Assembly: GCF_031755915.1 (NCBI RefSeq)
Contig: NC_083386.1
Coordinates: 17,035,001 to 17,099,000, forward strand
DNA length: 64,000 nt
Direction: 5' to 3'
Source of the DNA: Ziziphus jujuba
Taxonomy: Eukaryota > Streptophyta > Magnoliopsida > Rosales > Rhamnaceae
Below, piece after piece: positions 1-12,432 of this stretch. The position numbers were made by a program, and so were the translations under genes. Each line of letters starts with the position of its first letter. Within the stretch, counting starts at the first letter, position 1. The notes below the pieces were generated by a model. That model was given only the letters and a program-made list of their open reading frames with translations. It made no database searches and was not told the origin of the DNA.

Positions 1-1122
1 ATTTTTTTCTTTTTCAACACTCAAACAAGCTCACAAGCATATATTCATATCAATTCAATTAAAGCTCTCTTTGTAGTATGTTCAAGGTAGGAAAAAGAAA
101 TTTAAGGCTAAAAAAGGGTAAGTAAATGTGCTTTAATGAAGAAAAGGCTCTAACACATCTTTATGCATCCTAAAGGCTCAAATAAGGTACTAGTGGAAGA
201 TAATGTATTAGGTTGGCTTGAAAGGTTCAAACTTAAACAAAGATGGCCTAAATCATGTTCTTAGTAATGCATTCACCTAGGATTTCGCCTCAAGCAATAA
301 TCAAGCAAGTTCTAGAGTTCAATTAATAATAAAGTACTCGAATTCATGCAAACCTTCTTCAAAACACAATCTAAATTATGCATTATTGATTATGTGCTCA
401 AAATTTATTGAAAGTAACAATATGTGAATATAAATTCAAGCATTTAGGCATACACAAAAACAAATCCATCATCTAAAAACCAATTTATTTTCAATCATAG
501 TCTTATCATTGGCTCATTAAAGTACTAAAGAAAACACCACAAAAACAAATTTTTTTTTTTTTTAATAATGAAGGAAAATAAAAACTAAAACTAACATTTT
601 TGAAAACTTATAAAAACACTTAAATGGACAAGATTTAAAAGATGCAAAGCATGCTTTTCACCCCCAAACTTAAAATGAACAATGTCCTCATTGTGAAAAA
701 CATAAAATAAAGCAAAAGTAAATAAAAGGTAAAGAATACTCCCCTTTGAAGACATGGAATGTTCCTTGTAATGTGAAAACTTGGGAAAAACCTACATGTT
801 GCATTTTCCCTACACACCATGCGGCCAAAAAGAAGGGCATGTATCCATACAATTTGATGTACTCCAATGCATATTCAAGGTGGTTATACTCCAAAAACCT
901 AACTTTAGACTTGAAATTCTCAACATTCGTCTTTTGCTCTTTTACACCTAAACATCTTAAAACCTTGCAAAAACTCAAACAAAACACATCAAAACAACCT
1001 AAAAACAAGAAAACCACTAAAAACAACTAAAACAAATAGATAAATATAAGGTAAAGAAAGAAATTTGGGTTGCCTCCCAAGAGCGCTTGTTTAAAGTCAT
1101 TAGCTTGACTCCTCCCTTTAAC
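1..1122 (-). other. Athila interior downstream of pol, non-coding
   Basis: No convincing coding frame. A C-rich stretch near 660-670 reads as a G-rich purine run on the element strand, but no LTR starts beside it, so it is not taken as the polypurine tract. The small frames between 635 and 1030 on both strands have no recognisable domain. Athila elements often carry extra non-coding or env-like sequence here; only the non-coding kind is seen. Confidence 0.5.
1065..1080 (-). other. Hairpin just downstream of Athila pol
   Basis: TTGGG and CCCAA pair around a six-base loop, giving the element-strand motif GGGAGGCAACCC about 40 bases after the pol stop. From memory, this motif recurs after pol in Athila-type elements; its function is not known to me. 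Confidence 0.45.
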
Positions 1123-4100
1123 TTAATTAAGATCATCCAAGTAGAGGCTAGTCTCAAGCACTCCACCTTCATAATATGGCTTCAACCGCTGCCCATTCAC
1201 CTTAAAACTTTCATGTCCCGGTTTGGTGATTTCAATTGCTCCACTTGGAAAAATTTGTACAATATCATATGGTCCACTCCATCTTGATCTTAATTTACCT
1301 GGAAACAATTTAAGTCTAGAGTTATAAAGAAGTACCTTTTGTCCAACATGAAAGTTCCTCTTTTTAATCATCTTGTCGTGCCATCTCTTTGTCTTTTCTT
1401 TGTAAATCTTTGCATTCTCGAAAGCATCCATCCTAAATTCTTCAAGTTCATCCAATTGCAATAGCCTATTCTTGCCCACAGCCTCTTGATCAAAATTGAG
1501 AAACTTGGTTGCCCAATATGCTTTATGCTCCAATTCCACGGGAAGATGACATTCCTTACCAAAAACCAGTTTATACGGAGAAGTACCAATGGGGGTCTTG
1601 TAGGCGGTCCGGTATGCCCAAAGTGCATCATCTAGCTTTAAGCTCCAATCCTTTCTTGAAGCATTGACCGTCTTCTCCAAAATCCTCTTTATTTCCCTGT
1701 TTGAAATTTCTACTTGCCCACTAGTTTGTGGGTGGTAAGGGGTAGCAATTTTATGCCTAACACCATATTTAGCAAGAAGGGATTCAAATTGTTTGTTACA
1801 AAAATGAGTGCCACCATCACTAATGATTGCTCGGGGTGTACCAAATCTAGTAAAAATGTATTTTTTTAAAAATTTCACTACAACTCGTGCATCATTAGTA
1901 GGTAGTGCACTAGCTTCAACCCATTTAGAAACATAATCCACAGCAACCAAAATATATTTATTACCACAAGAAGAAGGAAAAGGACCCATGAAATCAATAC
2001 CCCAAACATCAAACAATTCTACCTCAAGGATATTCTTCAAAGGCATCTCATTCTTCCTTGATATGTTCCCGGTTCTCTGGCACCTATCACACCCTTGCAC
2101 ATAAATATTAGTATCTTTAAACATAGATGGCCAATAAAATCCAGAATTTAATATTTTTGCTATGGTTTTTCTAGTCCCAAAATGCCCCGCATACTCACTA
2201 GAATGACAACTTTTAATAATGGACATTGTCTCTTCTCTAGCAACACACCTCCTAATTATACCATCGGCACACTTCTTAAAAAGATAGGGGTCATCCCAAA
2301 AGTAATACCTACTTTCCTTAAGAAACTTATGCTTTTCATATGGTTTTTCCAAACTAGGCGGCATAACATTAGTAACCAAATAATTAACAATGTCAGCATA
2401 CCATGGTACATCAAACATACCATCAACCTTAAACACTTTCTCATCTGGAAAACACTCTTCTATATCTCTTTCTTCTTTTTCCTCACTCAATTCCAACCTA
2501 GACAAGTGATCAGCTACTAGGTTTTCTACTCCTTTTTTATCCAAAATTTCTAAGTCAAACTCTTGAAGTAACAAAACCCATCTAATTAACCTAGGTTTAG
2601 ACTCTTTCTTACTCATGAGGTACTTAATTGCACTATGATCGGTATAGACAATGGTCTTAGAACCTAACAAATATGCTCTAAACTTATCAAAAGCAAAGAC
2701 AATGGCAAGCATCTCTTTCTCAGTAGTAGCATAATTAAGTTGAGCATCATTCAAAGTTCTAGAAGCATAATAAATAACATGCAGTTTTTTATCTTTCCTT
2801 TGTCCCAAAACAGCTCCTATAGCATAATCACTAGCATCACACATAATTTCAAAAGGTAGATTCCAATTAGGAGTACACATAATGGGAGCACATATTAATT
2901 TTTCTTTCAAAAGATTAAAAGCATGCATACATTCATCATCAAAAACAAAGGGAACATCTTTATTCAACAAGTTACAAAGAGATTTTGTTATCTTGGAAAA
3001 ATCCTTAATAAATCTCCTATAAAAGCCCGCATGCCCAAGAAAACTCCTAATACCTTTTACTGAAGTCGGTGGAGGCAATTTCTCTATAACTTCTATTTTA
3101 GCTTTATCTACCTCAATTCCCCTTTTAGAAATCTTATGACCTAAAACTATGCCCTCTTGAACCATAAAGTGACATTTTTCCCAATTAAGCACAAGATTCG
3201 TTTCTTTACACCTTAGAAGAACCCTAGATAAATTTTGCAAGCAAGAGGTAAAAGAATCACCAAATACACTAAAATCATCCATAAAGATTTCAATGATATC
3301 TTCTACCATATCCGAAAAGATGGACATCATACACCTTTGAAAGGTTGCAGGTGCATTGCATAAACCAAAAGGCATCCTTCTATAGGCAAAAGTTCCATAA
3401 GGACAAGTAAAAGTAGTCTTTTCTTGATCATCAGGGGCAATAGCTATTTGATTGTAACCGCTATAACCATCTAGAAAACAATAATATTCCTTACCGGCTA
3501 ACCTTTCTAACATTTGATCAATGAATGGCAAAAGAAAATGGTCTTTTCTAGTGGCCTTATTAAGCTTCCTATAATCAATACACACTCTCCACCCAGTAAC
3601 TAACCTAGTAGGAATAAGCTCACTCTTATCATTCTCTTGCACAGTCATCCCACCTTTCTTAGGAACTACTTGAATAGGACTTACCCAATTACTATCCGAA
3701 ATAGGATAGATAATCCCGGCATCTAAAAGCTTTAAAATCTCACCATGAACCACTTTCTTAAGATTAGGATTAAGCCTCCTTTGATGTTCTACAGTCGGTT
3801 TATGGTCTTCCTCCATAAGTATTTTGTGCATACAAATAGAGGGGCTAATACCCTTAATATCAGCTATAGTCCAACCTAGTGCAGTTTTATGTTCTCTTAA
3901 AACTTCTAAAAGTTTGGCTTCTTGGTCCTCACTCAGGGCGGATGAAATTATTACCGGCAGGGTATTATTAAATCCTAGAAAAGCATATTTTAAATGACTA
4001 GGTAGTGGCTTCAAATCAATTATAGGTGGGTGCTCCACACTCGGTATCTTTCTAGGTCCACTCTCACCTAAATCCTCAAACTTTCCAACATAATCTACCT

Positions 4101-6726
4101 CACAGTGGGTGGTTATATCTATGATGTTACACTCTTGTTTTTCTTCTTCTGTACATGGTCCAAATAACTCACTCAATCCTAAGGGATCTAAATTACTTTC
4201 CTTTGCCATATCATTTACCAATTCATCACATGCATCAACAAGAAAGCAGCAAGAAATTTCATCAAGATTAGGAAATTTAACAACATTAGGGATTTGAAAA
4301 CTTACCTCCTCATTGAGTACTCTAAGGGTTACTTGCCTTTGTTGTACATCAATTAGGGCACGTCCGGTTGCAAGAAATGGTCTTCCAAGAATGATTGGAA
4401 TGTTGTCATCTTCCTCCATATCAAGTATCACAAAGTCTGCAGGGAATATGAACTTGTTTACTTTTACAAGTACATCCTCCAATATTCCCCTTGGCCTTTT
4501 TATGCTTCGATCTGCCATTTGAAGAGTCACTGTGGTAGGCTTCACATCTCCCACTCCAAGCTTCCTGTAAATGCTATATGGCATCAAATTAATGCTAGCA
4601 CCTAAATCACAAAGAGCCATAAAATTATAATGTCCAATGTTACACGGGATATCAAAGCTTCCTGGATCTTTTAACTTGGGTGGAATCCTATGGTGTAACC
4701 TAGCACTACTCTCCTCACTCAAAGCTACTAACTCATAATTCTCCCACCTCCTCTTGTTTGACAATATCTCCTTCAAAAACTTAACATAGGAAGGCATTTG
4801 TTCTAAGGCATCTATGAAAGGGATATTTACATGCAATTGCTTGAATACATCAAGAAACTTTTTAAATTGATTATCTAACTTTGCATTCTTAAACCTAGAT
4901 GGGAAAGGTGGAGGTGGGGTTTTCTTGTAGGCTTGATTCTTCTCATTTTCGTTGTGCTTGTCAATAGATTTGGTTAGGTAAGGTGCTGGTTCAACTTTCT
5001 TTGATCCAGTTGGTGAGCTCTCGGCCTCTCTTACATGTGGCGGTATGTACTTTGTTGGTGGAGACTTCATGGCATCACTTAAACCTTCATCTTTTCTCCT
5101 ATAAGCCTCATTATGCTCCACATTTGATTTTGAGTTGTCATGTGTGACCAAGTGTGATGTTGAGTCTATAGGGCTCTCTTCATCTTCATCATCAAGAATT
5201 ACCATCCCTTTGTCACTTTCTTTAGGCCCGGCTACTTGCTTTCCACTTCTTAATGTAATGGCTTGAACCTGCTCCTTTGGGTTCTTCTCCGTTTGGCTTG
5301 GCAAAGTTCCTTGACTTCTTTGGAATTGAGTTGCTAATTGACCTATTTGGTTCTCCAAGCTTTTGATTGCAGCCATTTGGTTGTTGAACATTTGACTATG
5401 GTTTGTCAATTGTTGCTCAGTTCTCTGCATGAAAGAATTAGTATTATTAGATAACTGTTGCAAGGATTGTTCAAGTGAAGAAAATTGAGTTTGAGCTTGA
5501 GAAGAATTTTGATTTTGATGTGCAAGTTGCGGCTTTTGGTAGAATGGAGATTGGAATTGTTGTCTTTGAAACCCTCCACTTTGTCCTTGATTAGACCCTT
5601 GCTGGTTGTTGTTAGACCATGAAAAATTTGGGTGGTTCCTCCATCCTGGATTATATGTGTTAGAATATGGATTGTTTTGTTGCTTTTGGAAGTTCCCTAC
5701 AAAATTAACATCATCAGAAGCAAAGGGATTTCCAACTTGGCAATCCACACTCTTATGATCATGAGCACCACATAAATCACAAAATAAAAAATTATTAGTA
5801 GATTGGATAGAATTCACCCCTATTTGACCAAATTGAGTGTTCAAGGTCTTCATGAATTGGGTTGCAAGTTGAGCTCCTAAGTTGTTAATATCAACGTCTT
5901 CCACGGCCTTTACTTGACTTCTTCCATTTAGTCTCCTCTCACTTGGATATTGGTAGTTATTATGGGCCATCTCTTCAATTAATTCAAATGCTTCTGATTG
6001 CCTCTTCTTCATTAAAGAACCTCCTGCAGCTGCATCTACCAATTGTTTGTTACCATAATCTAGACCATTATAGAAAATCTGTACCTGTATCCATGTTGGA
6101 AAACCATGGTGTGGGCATCTTCTTAATAGTTCCTTGAAGCGCTCCCATGCATCATACAAAGTCTCTTGGTCCCATTGACAAAAATTGTTTATATCACTTT
6201 TCAATTTTGCGGTCTTTGATGGAGGAAAGAATTTGTCTAGGAATTTTGCCTCCATAGCATCCCATGTAGTGATAGTACCTGCAGGTAAAGAATTTAACCA
6301 CACTTTTGCCTTGTCTCTAAGAGACCAAGGAAAAAGTCTTAATCGAAAAGCATCATCAGAAACACCATTTTGTTTAGACATATCACACAATTGAAGAAAA
6401 CTAGAAATATGCATGTTTGGATCTTCATGAGGCAAACCACAAAATTGAACATTATTAAGCAAAGAAGTAGTAGATGCTTCAATTTTAAAATTGTTTGCTT
6501 CAATGGGTGGTCTCCTTATGCAAGACAAATCACCAACTTTCTTGTGAGCAGCATACTCGCATATGGGCAAATCATCTTCTCTTTGGTTGGCCATTGCACC
6601 TTCTTGAGTTCCTTGGTCTATACGTACCCAAGTACCTCTTATGGCTTGTTTTCTAGGTGCTGGTTTATTTTCTAAGTCAACTTCCTCCGTGAACTCTTGA
6701 TCACCACTATGACTCATACACAACAC
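1123..6726 (-). CDS. Athila-type Gag-Pol polyprotein
   Basis: An uninterrupted frame of 1867 codons encodes a single Gag-Pol precursor for a retrotransposon that replicates through cytoplasmic particles. In order: Gag (about residues 60-280), a CX2CX4HX4C zinc knuckle (about 316-330), a Q/N-rich linker, aspartic protease with DLGA (about 705), reverse transcriptase with FMDD (about 1149), RNase H (about 1295-1365), integrase zinc-binding HHCC region ending in CDRC (about 1546), and the integrase core with D, D and E all present (about 1576, 1635, 1672). The start is the first Met in frame; a second Met about 44 codons in, beginning MANQRED, is an alternative. No stop or frameshift is seen, in contrast to every other polyprotein here, so this is probably the youngest insertion. 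Expression cannot be judged from sequence. Confidence 0.9.
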   Translation of the reverse strand: MLCMSHSGDQEFTEEVDLENKPAPRKQAIRGTWVRIDQGTQEGAMANQREDDLPICEYAAHKKVGDLSCIRRPPIEANNFKIEASTTSLLNNVQFCGLPHEDPNMHISSFLQLCDMSKQNGVSDDAFRLRLFPWSLRDKAKVWLNSLPAGTITTWDAMEAKFLDKFFPPSKTAKLKSDINNFCQWDQETLYDAWERFKELLRRCPHHGFPTWIQVQIFYNGLDYGNKQLVDAAAGGSLMKKRQSEAFELIEEMAHNNYQYPSERRLNGRSQVKAVEDVDINNLGAQLATQFMKTLNTQFGQIGVNSIQSTNNFLFCDLCGAHDHKSVDCQVGNPFASDDVNFVGNFQKQQNNPYSNTYNPGWRNHPNFSWSNNNQQGSNQGQSGGFQRQQFQSPFYQKPQLAHQNQNSSQAQTQFSSLEQSLQQLSNNTNSFMQRTEQQLTNHSQMFNNQMAAIKSLENQIGQLATQFQRSQGTLPSQTEKNPKEQVQAITLRSGKQVAGPKESDKGMVILDDEDEESPIDSTSHLVTHDNSKSNVEHNEAYRRKDEGLSDAMKSPPTKYIPPHVREAESSPTGSKKVEPAPYLTKSIDKHNENEKNQAYKKTPPPPFPSRFKNAKLDNQFKKFLDVFKQLHVNIPFIDALEQMPSYVKFLKEILSNKRRWENYELVALSEESSARLHHRIPPKLKDPGSFDIPCNIGHYNFMALCDLGASINLMPYSIYRKLGVGDVKPTTVTLQMADRSIKRPRGILEDVLVKVNKFIFPADFVILDMEEDDNIPIILGRPFLATGRALIDVQQRQVTLRVLNEEVSFQIPNVVKFPNLDEISCCFLVDACDELVNDMAKESNLDPLGLSELFGPCTEEEKQECNIIDITTHCEVDYVGKFEDLGESGPRKIPSVEHPPIIDLKPLPSHLKYAFLGFNNTLPVIISSALSEDQEAKLLEVLREHKTALGWTIADIKGISPSICMHKILMEEDHKPTVEHQRRLNPNLKKVVHGEILKLLDAGIIYPISDSNWVSPIQVVPKKGGMTVQENDKSELIPTRLVTGWRVCIDYRKLNKATRKDHFLLPFIDQMLERLAGKEYYCFLDGYSGYNQIAIAPDDQEKTTFTCPYGTFAYRRMPFGLCNAPATFQRCMMSIFSDMVEDIIEIFMDDFSVFGDSFTSCLQNLSRVLLRCKETNLVLNWEKCHFMVQEGIVLGHKISKRGIEVDKAKIEVIEKLPPPTSVKGIRSFLGHAGFYRRFIKDFSKITKSLCNLLNKDVPFVFDDECMHAFNLLKEKLICAPIMCTPNWNLPFEIMCDASDYAIGAVLGQRKDKKLHVIYYASRTLNDAQLNYATTEKEMLAIVFAFDKFRAYLLGSKTIVYTDHSAIKYLMSKKESKPRLIRWVLLLQEFDLEILDKKGVENLVADHLSRLELSEEKEERDIEECFPDEKVFKVDGMFDVPWYADIVNYLVTNVMPPSLEKPYEKHKFLKESRYYFWDDPYLFKKCADGIIRRCVAREETMSIIKSCHSSEYAGHFGTRKTIAKILNSGFYWPSMFKDTNIYVQGCDRCQRTGNISRKNEMPLKNILEVELFDVWGIDFMGPFPSSCGNKYILVAVDYVSKWVEASALPTNDARVVVKFLKKYIFTRFGTPRAIISDGGTHFCNKQFESLLAKYGVRHKIATPYHPQTSGQVEISNREIKRILEKTVNASRKDWSLKLDDALWAYRTAYKTPIGTSPYKLVFGKECHLPVELEHKAYWATKFLNFDQEAVGKNRLLQLDELEEFRMDAFENAKIYKEKTKRWHDKMIKKRNFHVGQKVLLYNSRLKLFPGKLRSRWSGPYDIVQIFPSGAIEITKPGHESFKVNGQRLKPYYEGGVLETSLYLDDLN

Positions 6727-7303
6727 CTAATTCCTAAAAAGAGAGCAAGTAAAATAAATTAGAAAGAAAATTAGAAAATTGAACAAGAAAAAAAAAATTA
6801 TTAGAATTATAATGTTGCTAACTAATCTAACAATTAAAATCAATTAGCAATAGAGAAAAACAAACTAACACTTAACTAAAAGATAAATGAAAATAACTCT
6901 AGGAAATAATGAACCAAACGATTTGAATGCAAAAAAAAAAAAAAAATTAAACCCTTTTGTGTAGGTATGCTTTTAAAGTAAACAATTATGCCAAACTAAA
7001 ATTTCAACTAAAAGAAAGCTAAACCTAATCTTATTCAACCAAACAAATAAAAAATAATACTAAAATCCCTAAGTATGCTAGACTTGTAAACTAAGCAACA
7101 ATAAATTAAAAACACAATTTTGGTTTCAAGTACCACAAAGTAAGTATTAAAAATTCAAAGCAAGTTGGCCAAACAAGCAAAGAATTAAAACCCTAGCATG
7201 CAACACTAAAACCAAAATTAAGAAATAAATATAAAAATTTAAAATAAGAAAACAATGTTCAAAGTACTACTAAACCCAATCCGAATTAATATTAATGCCT
7301 TAA
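6727..7303 (-). other. Athila 5' leader
   Basis: About 580 bases between primer site and polyprotein start, A-rich on the + strand (T-rich on the element strand), with a poly-A run near 6932-6946. No frame or structured RNA was recognised. Confidence 0.6.
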
Positions 7304-7321
7304 TCCCCGGCAACGGCGCCA
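7304..7321 (-). other. Primer binding site, tRNA-Asp type (Athila)
   Basis: The element strand reads TGGCGCCGTTGCCGGGGA, six bases downstream of the 5' LTR end. This is the site generally attributed to tRNA-Asp in Athila elements, where minus-strand DNA synthesis is primed. Confidence 0.85.
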
Positions 7322-7327
7322 AAAACT

Positions 7328-9068
7328 TGATGTGTAAAATCAACTCGCAAGTGCACGAATCGTTTTCAAGTAATAAAGTGGAAAAATAGGGTTGTCGTAC
7401 CCAAGGGATTAAGTATTAAGTACCAAAGATAATTAGGTTTTGATAATATTTGAACTAAAATTTAAGATGGCAATTGAAAACTAAATAAACTAAATTAAAC
7501 AAAAGCAATCAATTAAAATTAGATCAATTTCAAGTAAGAGAGAGAATTGAATAATTATGAATACTAGGGCATTTGATTTCACCACTAACTATTCCAATTT
7601 AATTACTTAAATATATGAATTTAATTAACTAGTAATTTTGTTAACCATACTTAATCACAAAATTAATCAAAAGTAGTTTCCACTCACAATTGATAATATT
7701 CACATAACCTAATTTATTCCTTCCGGCCTATAAATTAAATCATGCAAATTCATCAAGCATAGATTAAGCAAATAATATGGCATGAGACATAACTATTTTC
7801 CAATCAATTATGCATTCATGTAAATCATTGGAGATCCATAATATTATCCTTTTCCAAGCTCAAATATTATTAAAATCATTCATTCCTTCTGGCCTATGAA
7901 AGCATTAAGTATACCAATGATTTATTAACAAAACATATTACTAATTAAATAAAACTCAACATATATTAAAATAATTAAACCTTCATAGTTAGGGCTACAT
8001 CATAGCCCTAGCTATGAAAATTAGTTCATGGTAAAAATAATTTCAACATCCATAATTATTAAAAATAATAAGATTCACAATTAAAGAGAAAGGAAAAGAG
8101 AATAAAAACTATTGAAGAAATTCTCCTCCAAGAGCTCTCAAAGTCGTAGCCTTCTTCTCCAAGCAAGCCCACGTCTCTCTGCCTCCTCCAAGCTCTCCAA
8201 TTGATCTTCTAAAACCCTAAAACTTTAAAACCCTAGAACCCTTAAGAGAACCTTAGAAACTCCCAAAATTTGGTTTGTTTCTATTTAAGCCTCCTAAAAG
8301 CTCTTAAATAACTCTCTAAACTTGTATATCTTCCTTCAATGTGGTGGGGGCTATATATATAGGGCCTTGGGAATCTTTTTCTCTCTTTATTTCCAATGTG
8401 GGAGTCTTGGAAGATACCTTTTTTAAGCCATGAAGAGGGTTGGACGAATTTCATGTGTAAAAAGGAAACTGTATATTACTTAGTCTCTACTACTTTCCTT
8501 TTATCTAATTCCTCCTAAAAAATAGTTAATTAGTCTAATTTACCCTTAATGAAGCATGTGACATGACATGTGCCTCATTAATGATAAATTAACCAATTAT
8601 TGCCACTTGTTTTTATCTTGGCCCTCAAATTGCCTTAATTCTCTCTTTTGATCAATGGTGGAGATTTAACTAGAATATTCCTTTTTATAAATTTCAAACT
8701 TTAAATGATGATAACTCTTTGCTCGCACCTCGAAATCCACAAATAACGAGACATTTGAAATCCTCAGATCTTGATGATTCATATGACATCCATTTCCACC
8801 ATGAAATTCTCGATAGAATCTTTATGGAATCTTCAAGGTATCTTTTTGGAATCTTCTTAATGCTTAGTCCGTTCGAGCTCAAATCTTGCTTCCCACCATA
8901 ATTCGACCCAAGGAATCCATCTTTATGGTTGTTTTCTTAAAATTCTTCCTCTTTCACCTAGATTAAGAAAAATACATAATTAAGTATCTTTCCATAACAA
9001 ATTAACACAAACTAACAAATATTAAGCTATAAATATGGCCTAAAATCATCAATATTTTAGACCTAACA
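7328..9068 (-). repeat. Athila 5' LTR, about 1.74 kb
   Basis: On the + strand it starts TGATGTGTAAAATCAACTCG and ends TTTTAGACCTAACA; in element orientation TGTTAGG...CACATCA, with the canonical TG/CA ends. A closely similar full copy of 1727 bp lies at 37009-38735 and fixes both borders. It contains a TATA-like run at 8351-8362. Confidence 0.9.
8351..8362 (-). promoter_or_regulatory. TATA-like box in Athila LTR
   Basis: CTATATATATAG, preceded on the element strand by a GGGCC-type stretch. It is conserved at 38015-38026 in the solo LTR, so it is a plausible core promoter for minus-strand transcription of the element. Confidence 0.5.
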
Positions 9069-9255
9069 GGAAGACATCTCCAAATTCCTTCAAAAGAGAA
9101 ATCATTGAACTTGGCAATTCAAGTTCTTCAATGTTAGTTTGATCATTAAAATAATTTTCTTTATAAATCATGACCAGCAAAGGTTTCTTACACTCAATAA
9201 CCTTATTAATATCCCCTAAACTCAAATAAAAATTGCTACTTAACCTTTCCTTTCT
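9069..9255 (-). pseudogene. Linker between protease and reverse transcriptase, interrupted by Athila insertion
   Basis: On the minus strand this continues from the lysine-rich linker into the stretch just before RT. It matches the region around 14100-14260 of the + strand relative and stops abruptly at the Athila LTR border. The frame is already broken near 9240-9256 by stops after the lysine-rich tail. Confidence 0.65.
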
Positions 9256-10269
9256 TTATTTTTCTTTTTTTCCCTTGGATTGGCGCAAACCTTCGGATTT
9301 CTCTTCCTTCTCCAAGCTCGCGGGTTTGCCACTTCCTTTCTCCTCTCTTTTGGATTTCCCTTGATCTTTCCACTCAATATGAGCCTTAGAAACCTTACCT
9401 TGATCAGCAACCTCATTCTTACCCTCTTGAAAGGTTGGTGAAGCCGTTGGTGCCATACTTGCTTTTTCCTTGAGTTTTTCGGCTTCTCTCCTTTGTTGCA
9501 TTTGTAATTGGTCTTTGTAAACCTCTTTAGGAGATAATGGTTCCAGCTTGACCTTCTTCCCTTTAAACCTGAAAATAATATTATTTTCTCGACCAAAATG
9601 AGTAGCATCTTTATCAAATTGCCATGGTCTACCTAATAGTATATGTCCAGCAATCATGGGTACAATATCACATAAGACTACATCCTCATATCTTCCTATA
9701 CTAAATTTTACTTTGACTTGTTTATTTACCCTCATCTCACCACTATCATTTAACCATTGTAACCTATAGGGTTCTGGATGTTTAATTGTTTTCAAGCCTA
9801 ATTTATCAACTACAAGATTACTTATCACATTAGTACAACTCCCACTATCTATAATCATGCTACAAATTTTACCTTGTATTTCGCAGCGAGTGTGGAAGAT
9901 GTTTTCTCTTTGTATTTTCTCTTCATCTTTGTAGACAGCAAGTCCTCTCCTTGAAACCAAGCTCAACTCGGCATTAGATGTATCTACAGGTTCGGCTTCA
10001 TCTTCATTGCAATCCTCCTCTTGCTCGGTTTCAGCCCCACTTTCTTCACTCGCAGATTCCAGCTCACCATCACCCTTTAATATCATGATTCTTCTATTTG
10101 GGCATTGGCTGGCTATGTGTCCTCTTCCTTGGCACTTAAAACAAATTATTTCTCTGGATTTTTTAGGTTTAGGATCAGATTTTATCTCACCTCTAAGTGC
10201 TTGGACAGATTCGGTCTTGACCTCCCTTCTTGGCCGGTTGATAGTTTCTTCTCCTAATTTCGGTTTCAA
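9256..10269 (-). CDS. Zinc knuckle plus aspartic protease segment of a broken CRM-like polyprotein
   Basis: An open segment of 337 codons. It has a CX2CX4HX4C knuckle (residues 43-56), an acidic stretch (about 65-95), the retroviral-type protease with the DSG active site (residues 140-142) and an ILLGRP flap-end motif, then a charged Lys/Glu-rich linker. In an intact element the protease would release Gag and Pol products. It is cut off from gag by stops near 10270-10300 and from RT by the Athila insertion, so it cannot give a working polyprotein. The same region of the + strand relative (13570-14098) is nearly identical but in inverted orientation. Confidence 0.75.
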   Translation of the reverse strand: MKPKLGEETINRPRREVKTESVQALRGEIKSDPKPKKSREIICFKCQGRGHIASQCPNRRIMILKGDGELESASEESGAETEQEEDCNEDEAEPVDTSNAELSLVSRRGLAVYKDEEKIQRENIFHTRCEIQGKICSMIIDSGSCTNVISNLVVDKLGLKTIKHPEPYRLQWLNDSGEMRVNKQVKVKFSIGRYEDVVLCDIVPMIAGHILLGRPWQFDKDATHFGRENNIIFRFKGKKVKLEPLSPKEVYKDQLQMQQRREAEKLKEKASMAPTASPTFQEGKNEVADQGKVSKAHIEWKDQGKSKREEKGSGKPASLEKEEKSEGLRQSKGKKEK

Positions 10270-11286
10270 CTTGTTTTCATAGGTGGGATTGTTTTTTCAG
10301 CCACTTGAACTTGTCCTTCCACTGCTAGAAACTCCTCCAAACCGTGTACTAACACCCCTCCTCTTGAATTGGTTCTCAAGCTTAATTGCTACATGCAACA
10401 TCTCCTCCAATTCCAAGTATTGTTGTAATTCAAGTTGGTTGGCAATGTCTCGGTTTAACCAACCAAGAAATCTCGCCATTGTTGCCTTCCTATCCTCATT
10501 CATATTCAGCCTCATCATTAACATCTCCATCTCTTTGTAATAATCCTTCATGGACCTACTTCCTTGAGACAAAGATTGAAGCCGTTGATGCAGCAACCTA
10601 TGGTAATGTGATGGCATAAACCGCTTTCTCATGGCTCCTTTCATTTGTCGTCATGTTGTAATCAAGTCATCACCAACTCTCCTTCGGGTGCTTTGCTCAT
10701 TTACCACCATTGGAGTGCATAATGGCCAAACTCCATTGCTGCCAACTTCACCTTCTTACCTTCCAAATAGTTGTGGCAGTAAAAAAATCATCTCCATTTT
10801 TTATTCCCACTCCAAATAAGCTTCGGGATCACTTTTACCCATAAAAGGTGGGATGTTAACCTTGATATTTCCCAAATCATCATCTGTATCTTCCCTCCTA
10901 TATCTCCCACGGCCAGCTCTATCTTGGACAGCAAAAGTTTCATCCATACCTTCCTCAAAGTCTCCATCGAATGGCTCCTCATCAAATTCCTCTCTCGGTC
11001 TCTCGCGACCTCCTCGTCCTCTGCCTCGCCCTCCATGGAATTCTTGCCCATTTCTTGTATTCGGCCTTCCTTGTGAGACTTCTAGTCTTCCCACTCTTTG
11101 ATTCACATGCTCAACTTGAGCACTAACCCGCTGTATTGATTCCAGAACAGCTTTCATGTCCACTTGATCTCCACTCCCGGTAGCTCGGGCATCGCCATGG
11201 AATGCTACGGACTCTTCATCATTGATCCTCAATGGTGGATCTCCTCTTCTTATTCTAGAATCTGCCATGTTAGTAAAATACTGCAA
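10270..11286 (-). pseudogene. Gag of CRM-like element, broken
   Basis: It begins with MADSRIRRGDPPLRIN at 11286, the same start as gag at 57562 and 41097. An Arg/Gly-rich and acidic N-terminus leads to the conserved segment NIKVNIPPFMGKSDPEAYLEWE, after which the frame hits a stop at about 10801 through a small indel. The second half resumes at 10644 (MKGAMRKRFMPSHYHRLLHQ) and runs to about 10297 with the usual Gag helix region. Gag would form the virus-like particle. At least one frameshift and one stop make it non-functional as written. Confidence 0.8.
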
Positions 11287-12418
11287 AAATAAAATAAATC
11301 CTCACAATATTCACTCCCTCACGTGTTTCACTCAAACAAGGTCTCGACACTCGTGCTTGCACACTAGTTTCGGCTTTTACCCTCTTTTAAGCTCACACAC
11401 TCTTGCCTTTTTCCACTCAATGAATTATCTCAAAGTTCTAATTAAAACACCCATAAAACAGCAATTAGATCACTAGTATGTTTCAATTAAACTTATCAAC
11501 AAAACAGTAAGCAAAAATAAACAAATACCGAATGGAATGAAAATACCTATTTTCGGTTTTTCTAGACAAAATAAAGCAAATTAATGAGAAAATTTTGGAA
11601 TTTTGAAGAACTGGACCAGATGGTAATAGATTAGGAGTTCAAGAACAAAATTCTAGGAAAATAAATTCAAATACGAACAAGAATCAAAGAGAACAAAATT
11701 ATAGAAAAGCGTTGGTTGTTGTTCTTGTAATTCAAGTTTTGTATCAATTCCTTTATCTAATTTTAATCCAAATAATTTAAGCACCCAAAATCCAAATATC
11801 CAGCAGCAAAAATAATTTCCCAGTAACTCAAATATTGAATAAATAATCAAAAAAAACCAGCAGCTCCAACAAATTTCCAGCAAACAAATCAACCTCCAAC
11901 AAACCGAAATATTTTTTTTTTTTTATTCGGCTTTACCTCTTCTTTGTTTTTTTTTTTTTTTTCCTTTTTTCACTCACAGAACATAAGCAACTGCAGTATC
12001 AAGAATAATTACCAAAATTGCAATTCCAACTCCAAAACAAACACCAAACCCGTGACCTCCAAATAAACACAAATGTGCAGTTTGTTTTTTTTTTTTTTTA
12101 ATGTTGCCGCAAACTCTTTTTTTTTTTTTTTTTTTTTTGAATATATGAATGCAAATTTCTAAGACTAAAACAGCAAAGGAAAATCAAAAAAAACCAAAAT
12201 TATCAAGAACAATGATAAAAGACAACCAACAAATTAGGAAACAAAAATACGATAAAACTAGGAAACCTAATTCAACTAGGAATGAATTTTTTTTTTTTTT
12301 TTAAAGATGCAGAACGTGTATGGGATGGATGCAACCTTAACCTAATGCTAAAATTGTAGAATAACACAAAAAAAACAAATAAAACAAATAAAGATAGATC
12401 AAACCTGAACAAAATTTA
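11287..12418 (-). other. Leader of CRM-like element
   Basis: Non-coding, with several long T runs (for example near 11911-11925, 11946-11962, 12116-12138, 12287-12302), which are A-rich on the element strand. It contains a GTCGAGACC-type stretch near 11340 shared with the leaders of the other CRM-like copies. No structured RNA was recognised. Confidence 0.6.
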
Positions 12419-12430
12419 GCTCTGATACTA
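12419..12430 (-). other. Primer binding site, initiator tRNA-Met type
   Basis: The + strand GCTCTGATACTA is the reverse complement of TGGTATCAGAGC with one mismatch, two bases from the LTR end. The same site is perfect at 42380-42391 and 56391-56402. Confidence 0.8.
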
Positions 12431-12432
12431 AA

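Larger units (their letters stand above)
1..9068 (-). mobile_element. Athila-lineage Ty3/gypsy LTR retrotransposon, 5' part (3' LTR outside window)
   Basis: The element reads right to left: 5' LTR (7328-9068), tRNA-Asp type primer binding site (7304-7321), leader, one long gag-pol frame (1123-6726), then downstream interior to base 1. Lineage is called from the tRNA-Asp type primer site, the DLGA protease motif, the FMDD reverse transcriptase box and the long LTR, all usual for Athila. The copy interrupts a CRM-like element: sequence resuming at 9069 continues the pro-RT junction that is uninterrupted near 14200-14260 in the relative at 13.6-18 kb. The predicted target duplication is GGAAG (9069-9073); its partner lies off the left edge. 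No envelope-like frame is visible in the part present. Confidence 0.88.

Noticed and set aside
660..675. G-rich purine run on the minus strand as polypurine tract
   Set aside because: The sequence beside it does not start like the LTR (TGTTAGG).
746..1030. 94-codon + strand frame in the Athila 3' interior
   Set aside because: Antisense to the element, overlapped by another frame of 112 codons on the other strand, no domain, Lys/Asn-rich from A-rich DNA.
1..1122. Possible env-like gene of Athila
   Set aside because: No minus-strand frame longer than about 110 codons and no signal peptide or membrane segment pattern that stands out; any such gene would have to lie outside the window.
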